Shown here: positions 1 through 12,180 of the stretch, piece by piece
How the letters are laid out: each line of letters begins with the position of its first letter
Position numbering within the stretch: position 1 is the stretch's first letter
Source of the DNA: Thuidium tamariscinum
Lineage: Eukaryota > Streptophyta > Bryopsida > Hypnales > Thuidiaceae
Length of the DNA: 64,000 nt
Assembly: GCA_947034885.2 (NCBI GenBank)
Contig: OX344758.2
Span: 16,581,067-16,645,066 of the forward strand
Reading direction: 5' to 3'
The notes under the pieces: generated by a model
The model's database searches: none
Seen by the model: only the letters and a program-made list of their open reading frames with translations
Told to the model about the DNA's origin: nothing
Made by a program: the position numbers and the translations under genes

Positions 1-771
1 TGAATATTACTTTTCCATTTTGAAGTATATTTTATATACTCTCTTTATTGATAATGGTGCACAAAAAATGACCACTACTTCAACCATGGATATATTGGGT
101 GTGCAGATCCTATCGATACTTCCACCACATAGGAGTGAACGATGTGGACCATTCAGCTCCTAAAACATGTGATCCAATTCCTGGCTCCTCTAAGTTCCAT
201 TCCATATTTGGGTTTGATGAACATGATCCAACAAAATTGTTGGTCCGTGGCCTCTCTTGCTTTTGTGGGCCCTGTTTAGAAGAGGACTTCGTTCACTGTG
301 AGAAAAAGGCTTACGTGAAGCCTTGGACTGTATTCAAGATTCAACCACGCAATGTTCGATATGCTGCTATGCACATGACTCAAGAGGAAGATGAGGAGAG
401 TTGGGATTATGAATATGACATTGACTGCATGGCTGATTTAGTGCAACAGGGAGACAATTTTGCTGTTGTAGCGAGTGACAACAATGCTGAAGGCGTTCCC
501 TACTATATTCTACAATGCCAGACTCCAAAAACACATTGTGGAAAACGATTTTGACTGTGTTTGGGGCGGCCACTTCCAAGCTGGAGACTATGTCATATGT
601 GGTACTTACTACCAGAAATGGGGACGTCGTGATTCTAACAACTATGTGTACTTGCGGAGTTCTCGTCCGACATATGTGGATTGCACCTCTGTCCTAGCAT
701 GTAAATTCCAAATGATCCCTAGGCAGCATAGGGTTAAAAGTGGAGACGCTGTTTATAGTCTGTTGATGTAA
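1..771 (+). pseudogene. 3' end of an unrecognised protein-coding gene, frameshifted
   Basis: The upstream part lies outside the window. A good acceptor (tgcag) ends at 107 and is followed by an open frame whose protein has a Cys pair in LSCFCGPC, a YVKPW segment and an acidic stretch near residue 100. The frame closes at a stop at 552-554. A second frame continues the same kind of sequence (DFDCVWGGHF, then YYQKWG) to a stop at 769-771. The two overlap around 524-550 and can be joined by removing one A from the run of five at about 526-530, so I read a single-base insertion or an assembly error. I do not recognise the family. The Cys-rich core recalls uncharacterised proteins often linked to transposable elements, which is only an impression. 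Confidence 0.5.
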
Positions 772-1995
772 TAAACACTACATTGGAAGAATTGTTGGCT
801 GATCTCTGAACACTGAGGTACCTCATATATGAAAGACCTCACTAATTCATATTTTCACTGACTATATACTTTGGACATTGTACATGTCACTCACAAGACA
901 ACATACATTCCTGCATTTGCATTTGGTTTGTTCTCAAGTATGTCTAAACACTGAAGATTAGAGTTTGCAAAGTTTGCATTAGAATTTGTTTTTCTTTTAA
1001 TATCCTATAAAAACAATCCTATGTAATGTATTTCTTAGAAGAATCCGTGAACTTCAGATTTGTCATTCTCTGTTATTAGAAAGTTCTGACCGACTGATTT
1101 GTTTCACTTATTAGTTGTGGACTTACTGAATTATACATTAAAGATAACTAAATAGAGTTATCTCAGAAACTGCCATGGCAATCTTAATTTGAAAACTTCA
1201 TTGGACCCTCCTTCTCCACATCATTGGAATTCCTAGTGTATAGGTCTACTAATTTTGTATATGCCTTCACTGTGTTTTGCAGTTCTCCCTCATGTATATT
1301 TAGGATAGAAATTATGAATTAGAAAGTCCTCAATTAAGATTTCAAGTAATAATTTTGAGAAACTTTTTTTCTAAAACCTACAATGGAAGCATACAGTCTT
1401 GAGCAAATTTGTCATGCCCTTTCTTCTTTACTACCAACTATGTACCAACTATGTTATAAGAAAATGCAAAACCTACTACAATTCAATCATAACACCTGCA
1501 ACTACTATTATAGCTTCAATTTGAATAAGCAAATTCCCATAAAAAATTCTTTTAAGCGACCTTTGTAGAAAATGAGACTAAGGTAATATACATGAAAGGA
1601 ATTTTCTGGTACTCCTAAATCTGCTACTGTCATGCAAACTTAGGACCACCACATTTGTCTTACAGTTGAAGTTCATGAACCTTGTTATTGAAGTCTTGAA
1701 TGTTACTCAAGTACTGAGGGGGAGAGTATAATATGGCACACTCTCTTCCCTGTTGTAAACACAGTACTCACACTACAATAGACAATGAAGCCATATAATA
1801 CAGTTGGGTATGAAAAAAGAAGAGCACAAGTATTTTTAGCTGCTCTATACAATCCAGCTCCTCTAGTAAACAATATTAGGACTATATAATACAAAGGTAG
1901 TACTGCGGAGTACTTTTGTGACCCTTCTACATTTCAAATTTATTCCATACGCACTTCAGCAGCAAACATGCCTTGGTATTCACCTTCTTGAATCA
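772..1995. other. intergenic, no gene seen
   Basis: AT-rich sequence between the convergent ends of the frameshifted gene and the SUVR-like gene. It presumably contains both 3' untranslated regions. The open frames in it are short and have no protein-like composition. Confidence 0.5.
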
Positions 1996-4900
1996 TTAAC
2001 CTCTGCAAAGTTTGCTACCACAGATATAGTTGAATGGCACTTCTTTTCCATCAACAGTAGAGAAAGCACACCCATAGTCCCACGTTAATTCCTCTCCTTC
2101 TTCTATTTCTCTGGTTGTAAAAAAGGCTACTTGCAGGCACAAAGAATTCATCAGTGCATGTCCTTTGTTTAAAAAACATGAATATTGAGAGTATTGTAGA
2201 AGAGAACTTTCAGAATTTGTGAGGTCAGGAAGGAAGTACTTGCATGGTAAAGCGTTGGAATGTTTTCCTCAATCCACACAGGGATGTCTATTAAATTTGC
2301 ATCACCACATCTGCAGCCATAGATTCCGCACGTAAGCACACTATGAGTGAATTGCAATACATTAAAAACAAAGGTAAAGATGTACAATGCATAAATTGCA
2401 AAATAAGCATTGTGACAAAGTTGTGTCAAACCTGTGATTCAGCCACCTTCCAATGTTTGTGAACTGAAACGCATCAATAGAAAGCAATTCCTCATCTCCC
2501 AGGGTTACTTCACATGGCCAATGCGCATCAAGAGCTAGAGAGTACTTGGAAGAGCCTCCACGTCGAAGCAACTCAGCATTGCTTACAATTTCTCTTGCGT
2601 ATTCAAATACAAAGCATCCCCACCCTAGCCTCTCCCTGGTTCAAATTCCCCATCCTTTGGAGGCGTCAGCATAGAAGACCTGTAGAAAATAATCTTCAGC
2701 CCACGACATTGCAGTGTCCCAAGGAGTGCAAGAAAGCGAATTATAATCACAAAATATGAATGACTATTAGTGGCCCTTATTGAGTTCCATTGTATCCTCT
2801 CTAATTAGCATATCAGATAGTCTCTGCTAGATGGTGGTCATGATTTAGGAACAAAGTACCTCCAGATCTAGCTTCAGACCACCTTGCACCACTTTGTTAG
2901 AGCAAAATGATACACACCGACAGTGCTCATAGCACTCCTTCACGTAGTGCTTGTGGACATGGCCCCCACACTTCCCGTCCTTCAACTCAGGGCAATTGGG
3001 GCTTCCAGAGCAACGAACTAGCCCTCCATTTCGTAGTGTTCGCTTGCAGTGGAACTGAGAGAACAATGACAGGTTATTAGTATAAGGTCATGGACCTTGG
3101 TATCTTTGTGAAGGTCATGATTGACTCAGAAGACTAGAAAGCATAAAACGATAGACATAGTCAAAGGTAGAATTTTACCTCGGTGATGTATTCGGGAAGT
3201 AAGTCACCATCCACTGTATAAGTTGTACCTCCACGGCCATGTATAGGAGAATTCTCCATACCACTGTCACAAGCATTCACTTTGGACATGGACAAACAAA
3301 ACATGTCGGACATTTCGCGTGCATGAGCCAGTGCTTTTGCCGTCACTGACTCATGCAGCAATGGACTACAAATATAAATATAGTTGTCATCGAATGATGA
3401 CAAAGCATGTGATGAAGGTGGCTCAACAAGTAGGATAGGAGCATTCTCCATACCCTTTGCCAAGTCCGAAGGAAATGAATGTCCTCGAGCCTGTTCACAA
3501 CAACATGTCATACAACTACCCCCAAGTGCAATGACAAGTACGTTCAGTACAAAATGGACGGTACCAATATATAGTAGAATTGCGGCTGCAATGATATTAC
3601 AAAAAATTGAGGCCCCCTTCTTTCCGTGATGTAGGGCCTCAGAACTATCAAAACGGGGCACAATACCTTGGGCCCCTGAGCCCCTCCCAAGCCCTACATC
3701 TGTAATACCTGCCAACCTCCCTGTCAAAGTCACATCTACTTTGTGGGAAACACGCACACCCTTATAATAGTTACTTTTTACCCACCTCCTTCTGAGATCG
3801 TGCCCCTGCATGAGTTCCCACTTTAGGAGCATTTTTAGTATCTGGCGCTATTGTTGCTAGTCGTGGTCTCAGTTGCCTTGTGCTGCTTTGGAGGGGCCGA
3901 TCAACTTTAGATGTTGGACAGGAACTTTGTTGACCTGGGAAGCGAACACAGAAGTGGAAGGCAATATGAAGAAGTCAGTTCAATCAAAGAAGTGAGTACC
4001 ATAGATACAACAATGAGGGATAAAAGGAACACAATATTTGGAGAGCTTTCCCTGCAGCAAGTGTACTATAAGATTGCACTATTAAAAGTCGAAGGCTTAG
4101 TGAAGCTGCAAAATGGAAAAGAACGTGAACTACACTGGCTTTCTGGAATCTTAGAAGAAGTGTTCAAAGTAGACATGTAAAGATGTTATGTACAATTCAA
4201 CTCTAGCAAATTTTGCTTTGGCAAGTAATATTAATACTACAAGGTTGTATACGAAACCTGAGGACAACCCCTTAGCCGACCCTTTCACAGAAATGGAAGC
4301 ACCACCAACATGGTCGACAGGATTTGCATGCGATGATGCCAAAGTCTTCTCCTCCACTTCCGTTGACTTGATGGGGCCCGGTCCAACCTTTGTACACTTT
4401 TTTTTTTCTGTGACTGTAATATCCCATGGATCTTCAGTCTGCAATGCATTATAAGAAGTCACACATTCTTTGTCAATATCAATGGAATGCCAAATACCCT
4501 TCTCCAATTATTTCAATTTAGAGGTGAGTAAAGGATAAAATACTCTGTATAACCGCATACAAAATTGGTGATCGAGCAGAAGGCAGCTACTACAAGACAA
4601 AAGATAAGAAAAATAGAAAGCATGAACAATTGACCATCACTTGAGCATATCCCTTGCAGTAGGGCATGTGATCAATCACAAACCTCTGTTTCTTCATTCG
4701 TCGCAGCATCCTCTAAGAAGACAGTGTCCTCACAGTTGACAAAGCTTAGTGCACGGGCATCTAGTTTCTTTGCAGGGTCGTCTCTTTTGCTCACAGTGAA
4801 GGTAGTTTCTGGAGGATCTGCTGAAGGAAACTTCAAACTTACATGTCCTTCCACCTCTGCAGTTGCAGATGTTTGCACAAGGCATGCTGAATCCAAGAAA

Positions 4901-7396
4901 TTTGACTGTGGGGTCGACAAGGGACATTCAAGGGCTTGAATAGATAGTAGTGATGGAGTAGCGCTTCCACAAGCTTGTTGTAAGTCAGTAGCAACGGTAG
5001 ACCCTTTTGAAGCAAAAGGGTTGGACGTTTCACGGCCATCAGCCTTCATTGGCAGCGGTGTCCGAAAAAGGAGAGCGTCTTCCTAGGCTACGACATGTAC
5101 TTGTGGATGGAATTCCTCATGGCTGATGTGCTTAGAGAAGGTACTATCTGAGGCAGATAGGGTAGGGGCCCCAATGTCTCCAGGGGCGAATCCTGCACAG
5201 TTGTGACAAAGAAAGAATAGTGAGCTTCTTCAACCTAAAAAACGGTTTGTGACTCTCATATTCAAGTGTGGGGGCATTTTTTATTAGAAGTCATTTACCA
5301 ATCATAGAAATAGTCTTCTGCGAACCTATGGGCGGGTAGGCTGTCAACGGAGTTACTGCAACTATGGTAGTCTTAGGCACGTCAGGCACAGTTCTTGGAA
5401 GGTTGTGACTAGCGTCTCCAAAGCCCCAACTCATATACCATAGGGGATGTACTGGTCCACAATTTTGAACTGCACAAGAGGAGTGAGTCTTGAATCAATG
5501 TGCAGCACACCATGGGTGGTACACATGTTGACAACTGCAGAAGAGAAATCACCATGCGGAAAGCCTTCATCGCATAGAGAGCACTGCAGGGAATGCAGTG
5601 CAATTGTCGCATGTATTGGAAGAGGGTTATCCTCCAAGTGATTCATTTGGGGAAGAGGGTGCAGTACTGGTCCTTCACCACCACGATTCAAGTCATTAAA
5701 ATGTTGTTCAAGAGCTACTTGACGGGCAATGCACCGCTTTACCTTCATAGTGACGTCCTCTAGAGCGGTGCGGAGTTGAGCTTCCACATCAGCAAAGTCA
5801 TTGAGCTTCTTCATGTGGCCATCAAGTACCCGCTGAAGGACTTCGGCTCTGCCCTCCTCTTCCATTTCGGTCATTGTCTCTCATAGTTGCTGAATTCCAA
5901 GAACTCTACCTCGGTGTTGGTCAGCTGCTACATCGGCCTTCTTCTTCACTTCTTCGGCAGTGATGTTGAGCCTCTCTACCTTAGAATTTGAAAAGTCCAG
6001 CAAGAGTTTGACGGCATCCTTCCTAGGGAAATGGTCAAACAAATCCGCAATTACAAGGCATTAGTAAATGATATGTATGTGCTTAATGTCATGTTGGCAA
6101 ACTACAAGGTCTATGTTATATAATTGCAAGGATTTGCATGCAAATAGAAGGGACTATGGAAGTCATGATGGAGAAATAAAAAAAATTTGGACAACAGAAA
6201 TGGAAGACATCCATGACATTACAAAGGAAAAAAATGGGAAATTATGCATATACAAGTTCTGATGGAAAGCAACAAACATACCTGACAGCCAACGCTGGTG
6301 CACTTAAACATGGTGGGGGAGGAGGTGCAGCCATTGACTTCCCATCAACTGCACCACTGCTATTGTCATTCACGTTTTGGAACAACTACACTACTGGTTG
6401 CTTCATATCCTCCACCTCCAAATACTTTGTGAAACCCTCAGTCGAAGCAAGCTCGCTGAATGGTTTCTGCGTTACAAAAGCAAGTCGATTCATCCACAGC
6501 CGAGCACGCCTAGCGTAAGATCTTCGCTGGTCCAAATTGGTTTCAGTTGCAAAGCGAGCCCAATTAATTTTAGTCCCTTTGGTTTCCAAGGTCCAACCCA
6601 TAGCCATTTCCTTGCCAATGTGAGTATTGCAGTGGGGTTTTTGATAGCACTGGCAATATAGGGTCTCCACCTCTTTCTGCAAAGCAGGAGTCAACTTTTC
6701 TGCTAAGAGGAAGCCATTGCGTCCCTTCTCCTGACCAAAAAGTGCTTCCACATCAACTAAGGAAACGTCTTTCTCCAAACGCAGCCTATGTGGATTCATA
6801 CCATCACGGCCTAAGTTACAAGCTGTGGCAAAAATGTCTTCGGACATTGGAGTTGGAGGCCGTTTGGCCGGTTGAGACAGCAAATGCAATTGTTTACAGC
6901 ACTCAGCCTCCGTGTACTCCCGAGAAGATGCACTAATCTTCTTGAACTTCAAGGGGGTCGTCATGCAGACATCATCGACATTGTCGTTGTCTGAATGGTC
7001 TTCGCTTCTGAAGGCAATGTTGATGTCCTCACCATCTGATTCAGAGGCAGTGGGGCTGACGCGCTTCCTTACTGTGGAGCCTGCTTTCCTTTTCCCAGAA
7101 CTGCTTGAAACACGCATGGATGCTGTACCTTTGTTGTTTCTTCTCTTCTTCTGACTTGTACCCTCTACAGAAGTAGGTGCCAAATCCTTGCCGCACTTCT
7201 GTGGAATAGACTGTCTTTGATGTTGTACTATACGTTTCTTTCCCTTTTTTTCATAAATTCTCGTTCCTGTGTCCATGTCGGCATCATCTCCTTCGCTAGG
7301 TTGGTCTAAAGAAGAAGTGCCATGGGCAGAAGAAGGCCTTGGTCGGCTTTCAGGTAGCGTGGTCTTCATCTTTGTCATATGAAGTATGCGTACAAA
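1996..7396 (-). pseudogene. SUVR-like SET-domain histone H3K9 methyltransferase, with four in-frame stops
   Basis: Exons by splice consensus, in transcript order: 7396-6282, 6022-5439, 5355-5299, 5192-4684, 4438-4258, 3490-3179, 3054-2860, 2679-2432, 2310-2240, 2129-1996. The last five encode a degenerate pre-SET (GGTTYTVDG, then a Cys-rich GKCGGHVHKHYVKEC), a SET domain (SKGWGI, FVFEYAREI, the NHR motif in RWLNHR, CGDANLIDIP, EELTWDYG) and a short post-SET ending CGSKLCRG. This layout is typical of plant SUVR1/2/4 proteins. The first exon is Ser/Lys-rich and then contains a domain I cannot name; the second has a coiled coil; I see no WIYLD domain. In-frame stops lie at 6386-6388, 5881-5883, 5083-5085 and 2641-2643. 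Phases agree at every junction except 4258 to 3490, where an exon may be missing. Family assignment is firm. Pseudogene status is likely but not proven. Confidence 0.72.
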
Positions 7397-8775
7397 CTGC
7401 AATCAATTAGAACAAGAAGGCAATTAGAAGATGCCAATGTGGTATCACTTTAGGACAAGAATGTAATACCTAAATGTCTTTATTACTTACTGGCTTTAGA
7501 ACAAAATATGGTGAAAGTAGTACACCAACACAGTATGTGCAAAAGAAACGTCAATGAAGCTAAACACCTAAGAAGTAAGAACAGTAAGAAGCCGTGATGA
7601 AGAGCAATTGGAAAACACTTGTGGTAACAAAGATAGAGGCAAAGAACTGTCCTACAAATCTTGCAATTCAGAAATGAAAGTGTTCTTCTTCAACAAGGAA
7701 ATGGTGACAACAAAGAAGCAAAACATAGGAAAAAAGTAGAGGATAGTAGTTCAGTGGTACTGACAAGTAAAGGATAGTACTGCAGTACTGAATACGAGTA
7801 ACTGCAGTTATGAAAGCGTTGAGTTTCAAGTACGGCACACAGTACTAAGTATTGTGTCATAGTCCATAATAATACTACGCAGTTCAGAGTAGGACTCATA
7901 GATAGATACCACTACTTTGTAGTGAGATAATGTTATAGCAAAATGAGTTGTAGTTTTGCATAGTAAGGAAGTAGTACTATGGAATTGGTTATGAACATAG
8001 TGGAGTATACATATGTAATGCCAACAAAGTAAATAATACAGCAGAGTCATTGTATAGTATAGCGGGAATTGAAGATATGTGAAAATGATACTATAAGAAA
8101 TTGACAAGGATCACAGAAGGATTTAAAGACTACAAATAATATAGGATAGTTTACAGGACATAATCAATAGGAGTAGTTTAGTACAGAGAGGGAGAATAGG
8201 AAACAAGAAAACAAAACCAAGTGAAGGTAGAAATGAAAACAATAAGCACAAAATTCAACGACAATAGTAGTTTAGTAGTACTGCGACCCTTGTGCGCACT
8301 ACTGTATACATCATTATAGGAGACAAAACGAACAAGGAGGGCAACGATGCATACCCACAAGCTAAAACATTACATGTGAGTACTACTATGGAGCAAAGAG
8401 TCCTGGAAGTGTTAATTCCGGCTAGGCTTTGTATTGCTAAAATTTCTAGACTTATACCTTGCATAGTTTCATGTTGTGAAAATAGGACTAGTCACTTAGT
8501 CCTTGAACAAAACATGAGAATCCCATGTATGTTCTCCTACCGAATAAAAACATATACTGCTATTGTTTCAAAAATCGTTCTAAGCCCTTTGACATGTCTG
8601 TCAAGCTAAACTTCCTTTTGGCAATAGGAACAGAGTCTTGTCCAAGGAATGCAGGCGGTTTATCATGTGACTGAGTACCACATTCATGCTTTGCATGTAA
8701 AGAAGACCGTTGTAAATACTGCAAGCAATCATTGTTGCTCTTCTCTACTAATTCTTTAAAGCTGATCCTCCGTTT
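7397..8775. other. upstream region of the SUVR-like gene, rich in AGTACT motifs
   Basis: No convincing coding sequence. It may contain the first intron or promoter of the SUVR-like gene. Between about 7740 and 8400 the palindrome AGTACT and its variants recur (for example near 7776, 7788, 7841, 7972, 8276 and 8377). Confidence 0.4.
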
Positions 8776-8973
8776 CTAACTAAGTAATGCCCTACGCTTG
8801 AGTTCCACCGCCTCCACAGTTTGTTGAAGGGTGGCTCCTGCAAGGTTAGAAGCCACTCCTGAAATTTGCAAATTAGAATTATCAATGGATTCTTCCTCTT
8901 CGTTACTCCAGACGACTTTCCTTTTCTCTCGTCTATGAAGAGGGGCTGCCCGTAGTCTCTTTGGTTTCGCCAT
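8776..8973 (-). CDS. small basic hypothetical protein or upstream exon of the SUVR-like gene
   Basis: An open frame of 65 codons starting MAKPKRLRAAPLHRREKRK, so strongly basic at the N-terminus like a nuclear localisation signal, followed by an acidic WSNEEEES segment and ending KRRALLS. It lies 1.4 kb upstream of the first recognised exon of the SUVR-like gene on the same strand. It could be that gene's first coding exon, with an internal donor such as the GT after ACT near 8818, or an independent short gene. I do not recognise the sequence. Confidence 0.3.
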   Translation of the reverse strand: MAKPKRLRAAPLHRREKRKVVWSNEEEESIDNSNLQISGVASNLAGATLQQTVEAVELKRRALLS

Positions 8974-10814
8974 GCAACAATTGCCTCCAAATTTTTGGAA
9001 GTACGTGGTTACGGTGGAGAATTGGCATGTCAGTACGAATCGGCACATCCGAAAGGAATTAAAGACATAATCTTGGAACTACTCCCTCCGTTTAGAAAGA
9101 GCAGTTCCTCTAGCGAATGCAATGTAAGTACTGGCAGCTGAATGCTGTACGAGAAGTTCAAGGATGACTTTGTGTTAAGCGGTTGAACTAAACATTCTTT
9201 TTGCTAAGGGCCTCTGAAGCAACAATGCTGGCCCAAAGAGGTATTAACGCAGTCTGGCAACGAAGGCACTCTAAGACAACAGAAACTGTTTAATGCGAAG
9301 GACGAGAAGAAATTCTAATAGTAAGAATGAGTAAAGAAGTTTTGGAATATGTGGCGCACCTCCTCAGTTACGGCAGTTCTTGAGTTGCAAAGACGATGTC
9401 GTTGGTGAAGCAAACACAATGCTGCCCAATCTCCCGTAGGCCGTAGCTTCCAGAAATTGCACCATAGGAATGATATGTAGTAATATCCACGTACAATTCA
9501 GCAGTACTGCACCACTACATTTGAACACCGAAATGGCCACGGTTATTACGTGGTTCCGCTTTACAAATCAGTGTCGCTATTGTCTACGTATCAAATCATA
9601 GCAGCGACGCTTGTACGATGAAGGTAGCAAATGTAAATTAAGGTTTTTGAAGTTCCGTAAGAGGTCGTAACCCTAGCGATATGCCACACATTGATGAAGA
9701 GTAAGTGAAGTTTGTGAAATTACCGTATTAAAGGATGCGCCAATCTTCCTGCAAGCGTCGCAAGAACTTGGAACCCCTAAATGCAGCCGTTAGCCTTGTC
9801 CAAACCCTCAGGAAGCCCTAAATCCAAGATTTACACGAGCATTGTTCAGAAGGAACAAAACCGATACACGTCCTTGACGTTGTCAGTTGCACCTCATTTG
9901 GAAATTGCATGCAGAAGAAGTTGGCGGAAACATCCGGAAACTTCAAAATTGTCGGCGCCATGAAACTCCGCCGACTAAACGAGAGAGACGATGTGAGGAT
10001 GAATGAAGTTTTTCATCCCAAAATCATCCCCATCGTCGGGGCAAATGAAATTCATTCATCATACACCTGAACGGTCACTTTGTCATCCATCTGTGTGGAT
10101 CAATGATATGCAAACACGTGTCTTCTTGGCAGTGCATCGAACTTCAGAATAGACGGTCTAGATTTCATCTTGCCTGAAGACGCTAGTACTCACAGTACTC
10201 ATAATACTCGTAGTACTAAGTGACAGAAAACCAAAAACGCAACAAATAGTACAAGTGTTTCTTGCATTCACCCAAGAGTGAAACATGTGTATGTTGAAAG
10301 TCCATCATTCTTTAGAATTCATTTCTTATATCTAGGAAGATTAAGGCTTCAAGATGATTAGGAGTATTTGCATCCTAAAAATGTGACATAGGGATTTTTA
10401 TAGAATAATACTTGTGATTTGTTGTTGGTTTTGATACTACACGGTTGAATTAAAAAGTCAAGTATTTTGAAAAACAAAAATTGAATATTGTATATAGAAT
10501 TTATATTCTAATTAATCTAAATCTTTTCAAAAAATAGTAAAATATGAAACCTAAGAAATCCATTGTATAGGAAGAACCACCTCACCTTAAAGGACAAGGT
10601 CTATTATTAACATACATTGCCCAAAATGATCCAATTTATGGAACCATAGGTGCATTCTTCCTTTCTATAAGGATCTTGAACTTGAAGTCATCCATCAGCT
10701 TCTTTTGAACATTGAGGTGGTTGCAAGAAATACTTGATGATTTTGTCTCAAAAATGTTGATTTTAGCCATAGGATAGCCATTTCTACAAGAAATATGAGT
10801 ATTATGCAAGAATA
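8974..10814. other. intergenic, no gene seen
   Basis: Moderately AT-rich sequence. A patch at 10186-10222 repeats AGTACTC-like words four times. No coding region or RNA gene is apparent. Confidence 0.45.
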
Positions 10815-11680
10815 ATGTAGTTGACCTTTTAAAAATTTTAGCAACATTCAAGGTGTCTGGGATCTTAGTTTGTTAAGTTATGAAGAATTGAAGCTCAAAG
10901 GATGATGAGTCATTTTTAGATAAAATTAACCATAGAATCTTGTAGAATGTTAAATCCTTGTTGTCTCTACAAAATTTGATTTCAATCCAATTTTTATAGT
11001 CAACGATTATAATGTGAATGTAAAGGTTACTTCAAGGAAATTCATATTTTGGTGTAACTAAAATTGTGCTTGGATTCGCTCTTTTGGATAAATAATATTT
11101 CACAAAGTTAGCATTCTACACTTATCTTCAAGGTAACTAAATTCCACATGCATGAAAACAAGTCTTATATTTTTAGGACCAAAAACGAGTGAGAAAATGC
11201 TTTTGCAATAGCAACTTTCATTGTTAAATTTCAAAGAATATATATGACATATATGAAAGATTTGTCACAAATTTGGAGCCAAAATTCAAGATTAAATATG
11301 GTATATTTTAAGAATACAAGAAAAGACATATAATAGAGGGAATTTTTTTGAATACCCGCTCAAATCCAAGTACAAGATGTGTAGTCTAGTGGTTCACATT
11401 GGATATTGGATATAGACTAAGGAGAGGAAAAAAAACATGCCTCCACCTCATTTGCTAAGTTTCCCTATTCACTAACTTGACTCTTTACCTCCAGACGACC
11501 TATACTTTTATAAATATAGTAGTACATCTTTTTCTAAATTTGAATACATTACTTCATAGCTAGCTTCATTTTCTTGAAAATGAGCTCAAGAATAAGTGAC
11601 TTTTTACATTCCTAAGTCCATAAATGGGTGTTCTAAAAATGAATCAACTATATTATGGTTGATGAAAATTTTAAGGATTA
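10815..11680 (-). repeat. dispersed AT-rich repeat, copy 1 (inverted relative to 29550-30518)
   Basis: Read on the minus strand, this stretch aligns by eye along its length to the plus strand at 29550-30518. Shared landmarks include the segments around TTTTCTCACTC, GGTCCTAAAAATA and CATGCATGTGGAATTTA. No open frame of note is present, so it is a non-coding or fully decayed mobile-element family. Confidence 0.65.
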
Positions 11681-11849
11681 AATTCATAAAAATGAATGAA
11701 AAATCATTTAAAATGATTTGAAAACATTAAATACATTATGCACTACTATTGAGTGCTATGGACTACATATAGTTGGGGGATTAGAAATTTGTAGAAACTA
11801 GGTACATGAATATTTTGATTTTTTGTAATTTCAAAATTTTCCTAAAAAT
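11681..11849. other. spacer between repeats
   Basis: AT-rich sequence with no recognisable element. Confidence 0.35.
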
Positions 11850-12180
11850 GAGGGAAAAAATGACCATTTTTGTACACTTTGACTCATTTGAATTGTACCA
11901 ACCACTTGAAAAAGATTTTTTTTTCTCATTCTAGACTTTGTGCAAAGGACATACTCTTTCAACCCATGAGCACACCATGTACATGTGTCAAAAGTTACAT
12001 AAAATCTTGTTGCCATTACATGCAATTGTATTTGTACAACACCTAATTTCTCAATTTTGAACTCCAAATTATTTTCATTTTTAAGTCAAAAATATATGTA
12101 CCCCCTTTCCAAATGGATAAATTAGACATCTAATCAAGGGAACTTAAAAATAATAAACTAATTTATAAGAAAATTACTCA
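11850..12180 (+). repeat. dispersed AT-rich repeat, second family, copy 1
   Basis: It aligns by eye in the same orientation to 57420-57740. Shared landmarks are the GCAAAGGA segment followed by an ACCCATG(A/T)GCACA word and, later, ATAGACATC/TTAGACATC followed by TAATCAAG-like sequence. No coding potential is visible. Confidence 0.5.

Noticed and set aside
3911-4180. Plus-strand open frame of 89 codons inside the SUVR-like gene
   Set aside because: It lies within an intron of the opposite-strand gene, has no recognisable motif or splice support, and is probably chance.
1996-7396. Rescue of the four stops by RNA editing or stop-codon reassignment
   Set aside because: U-to-C editing is known in organelles of some non-seed plants, not for nuclear messages, and other genes in this window use all three codons as normal stops. 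Decay is simpler.
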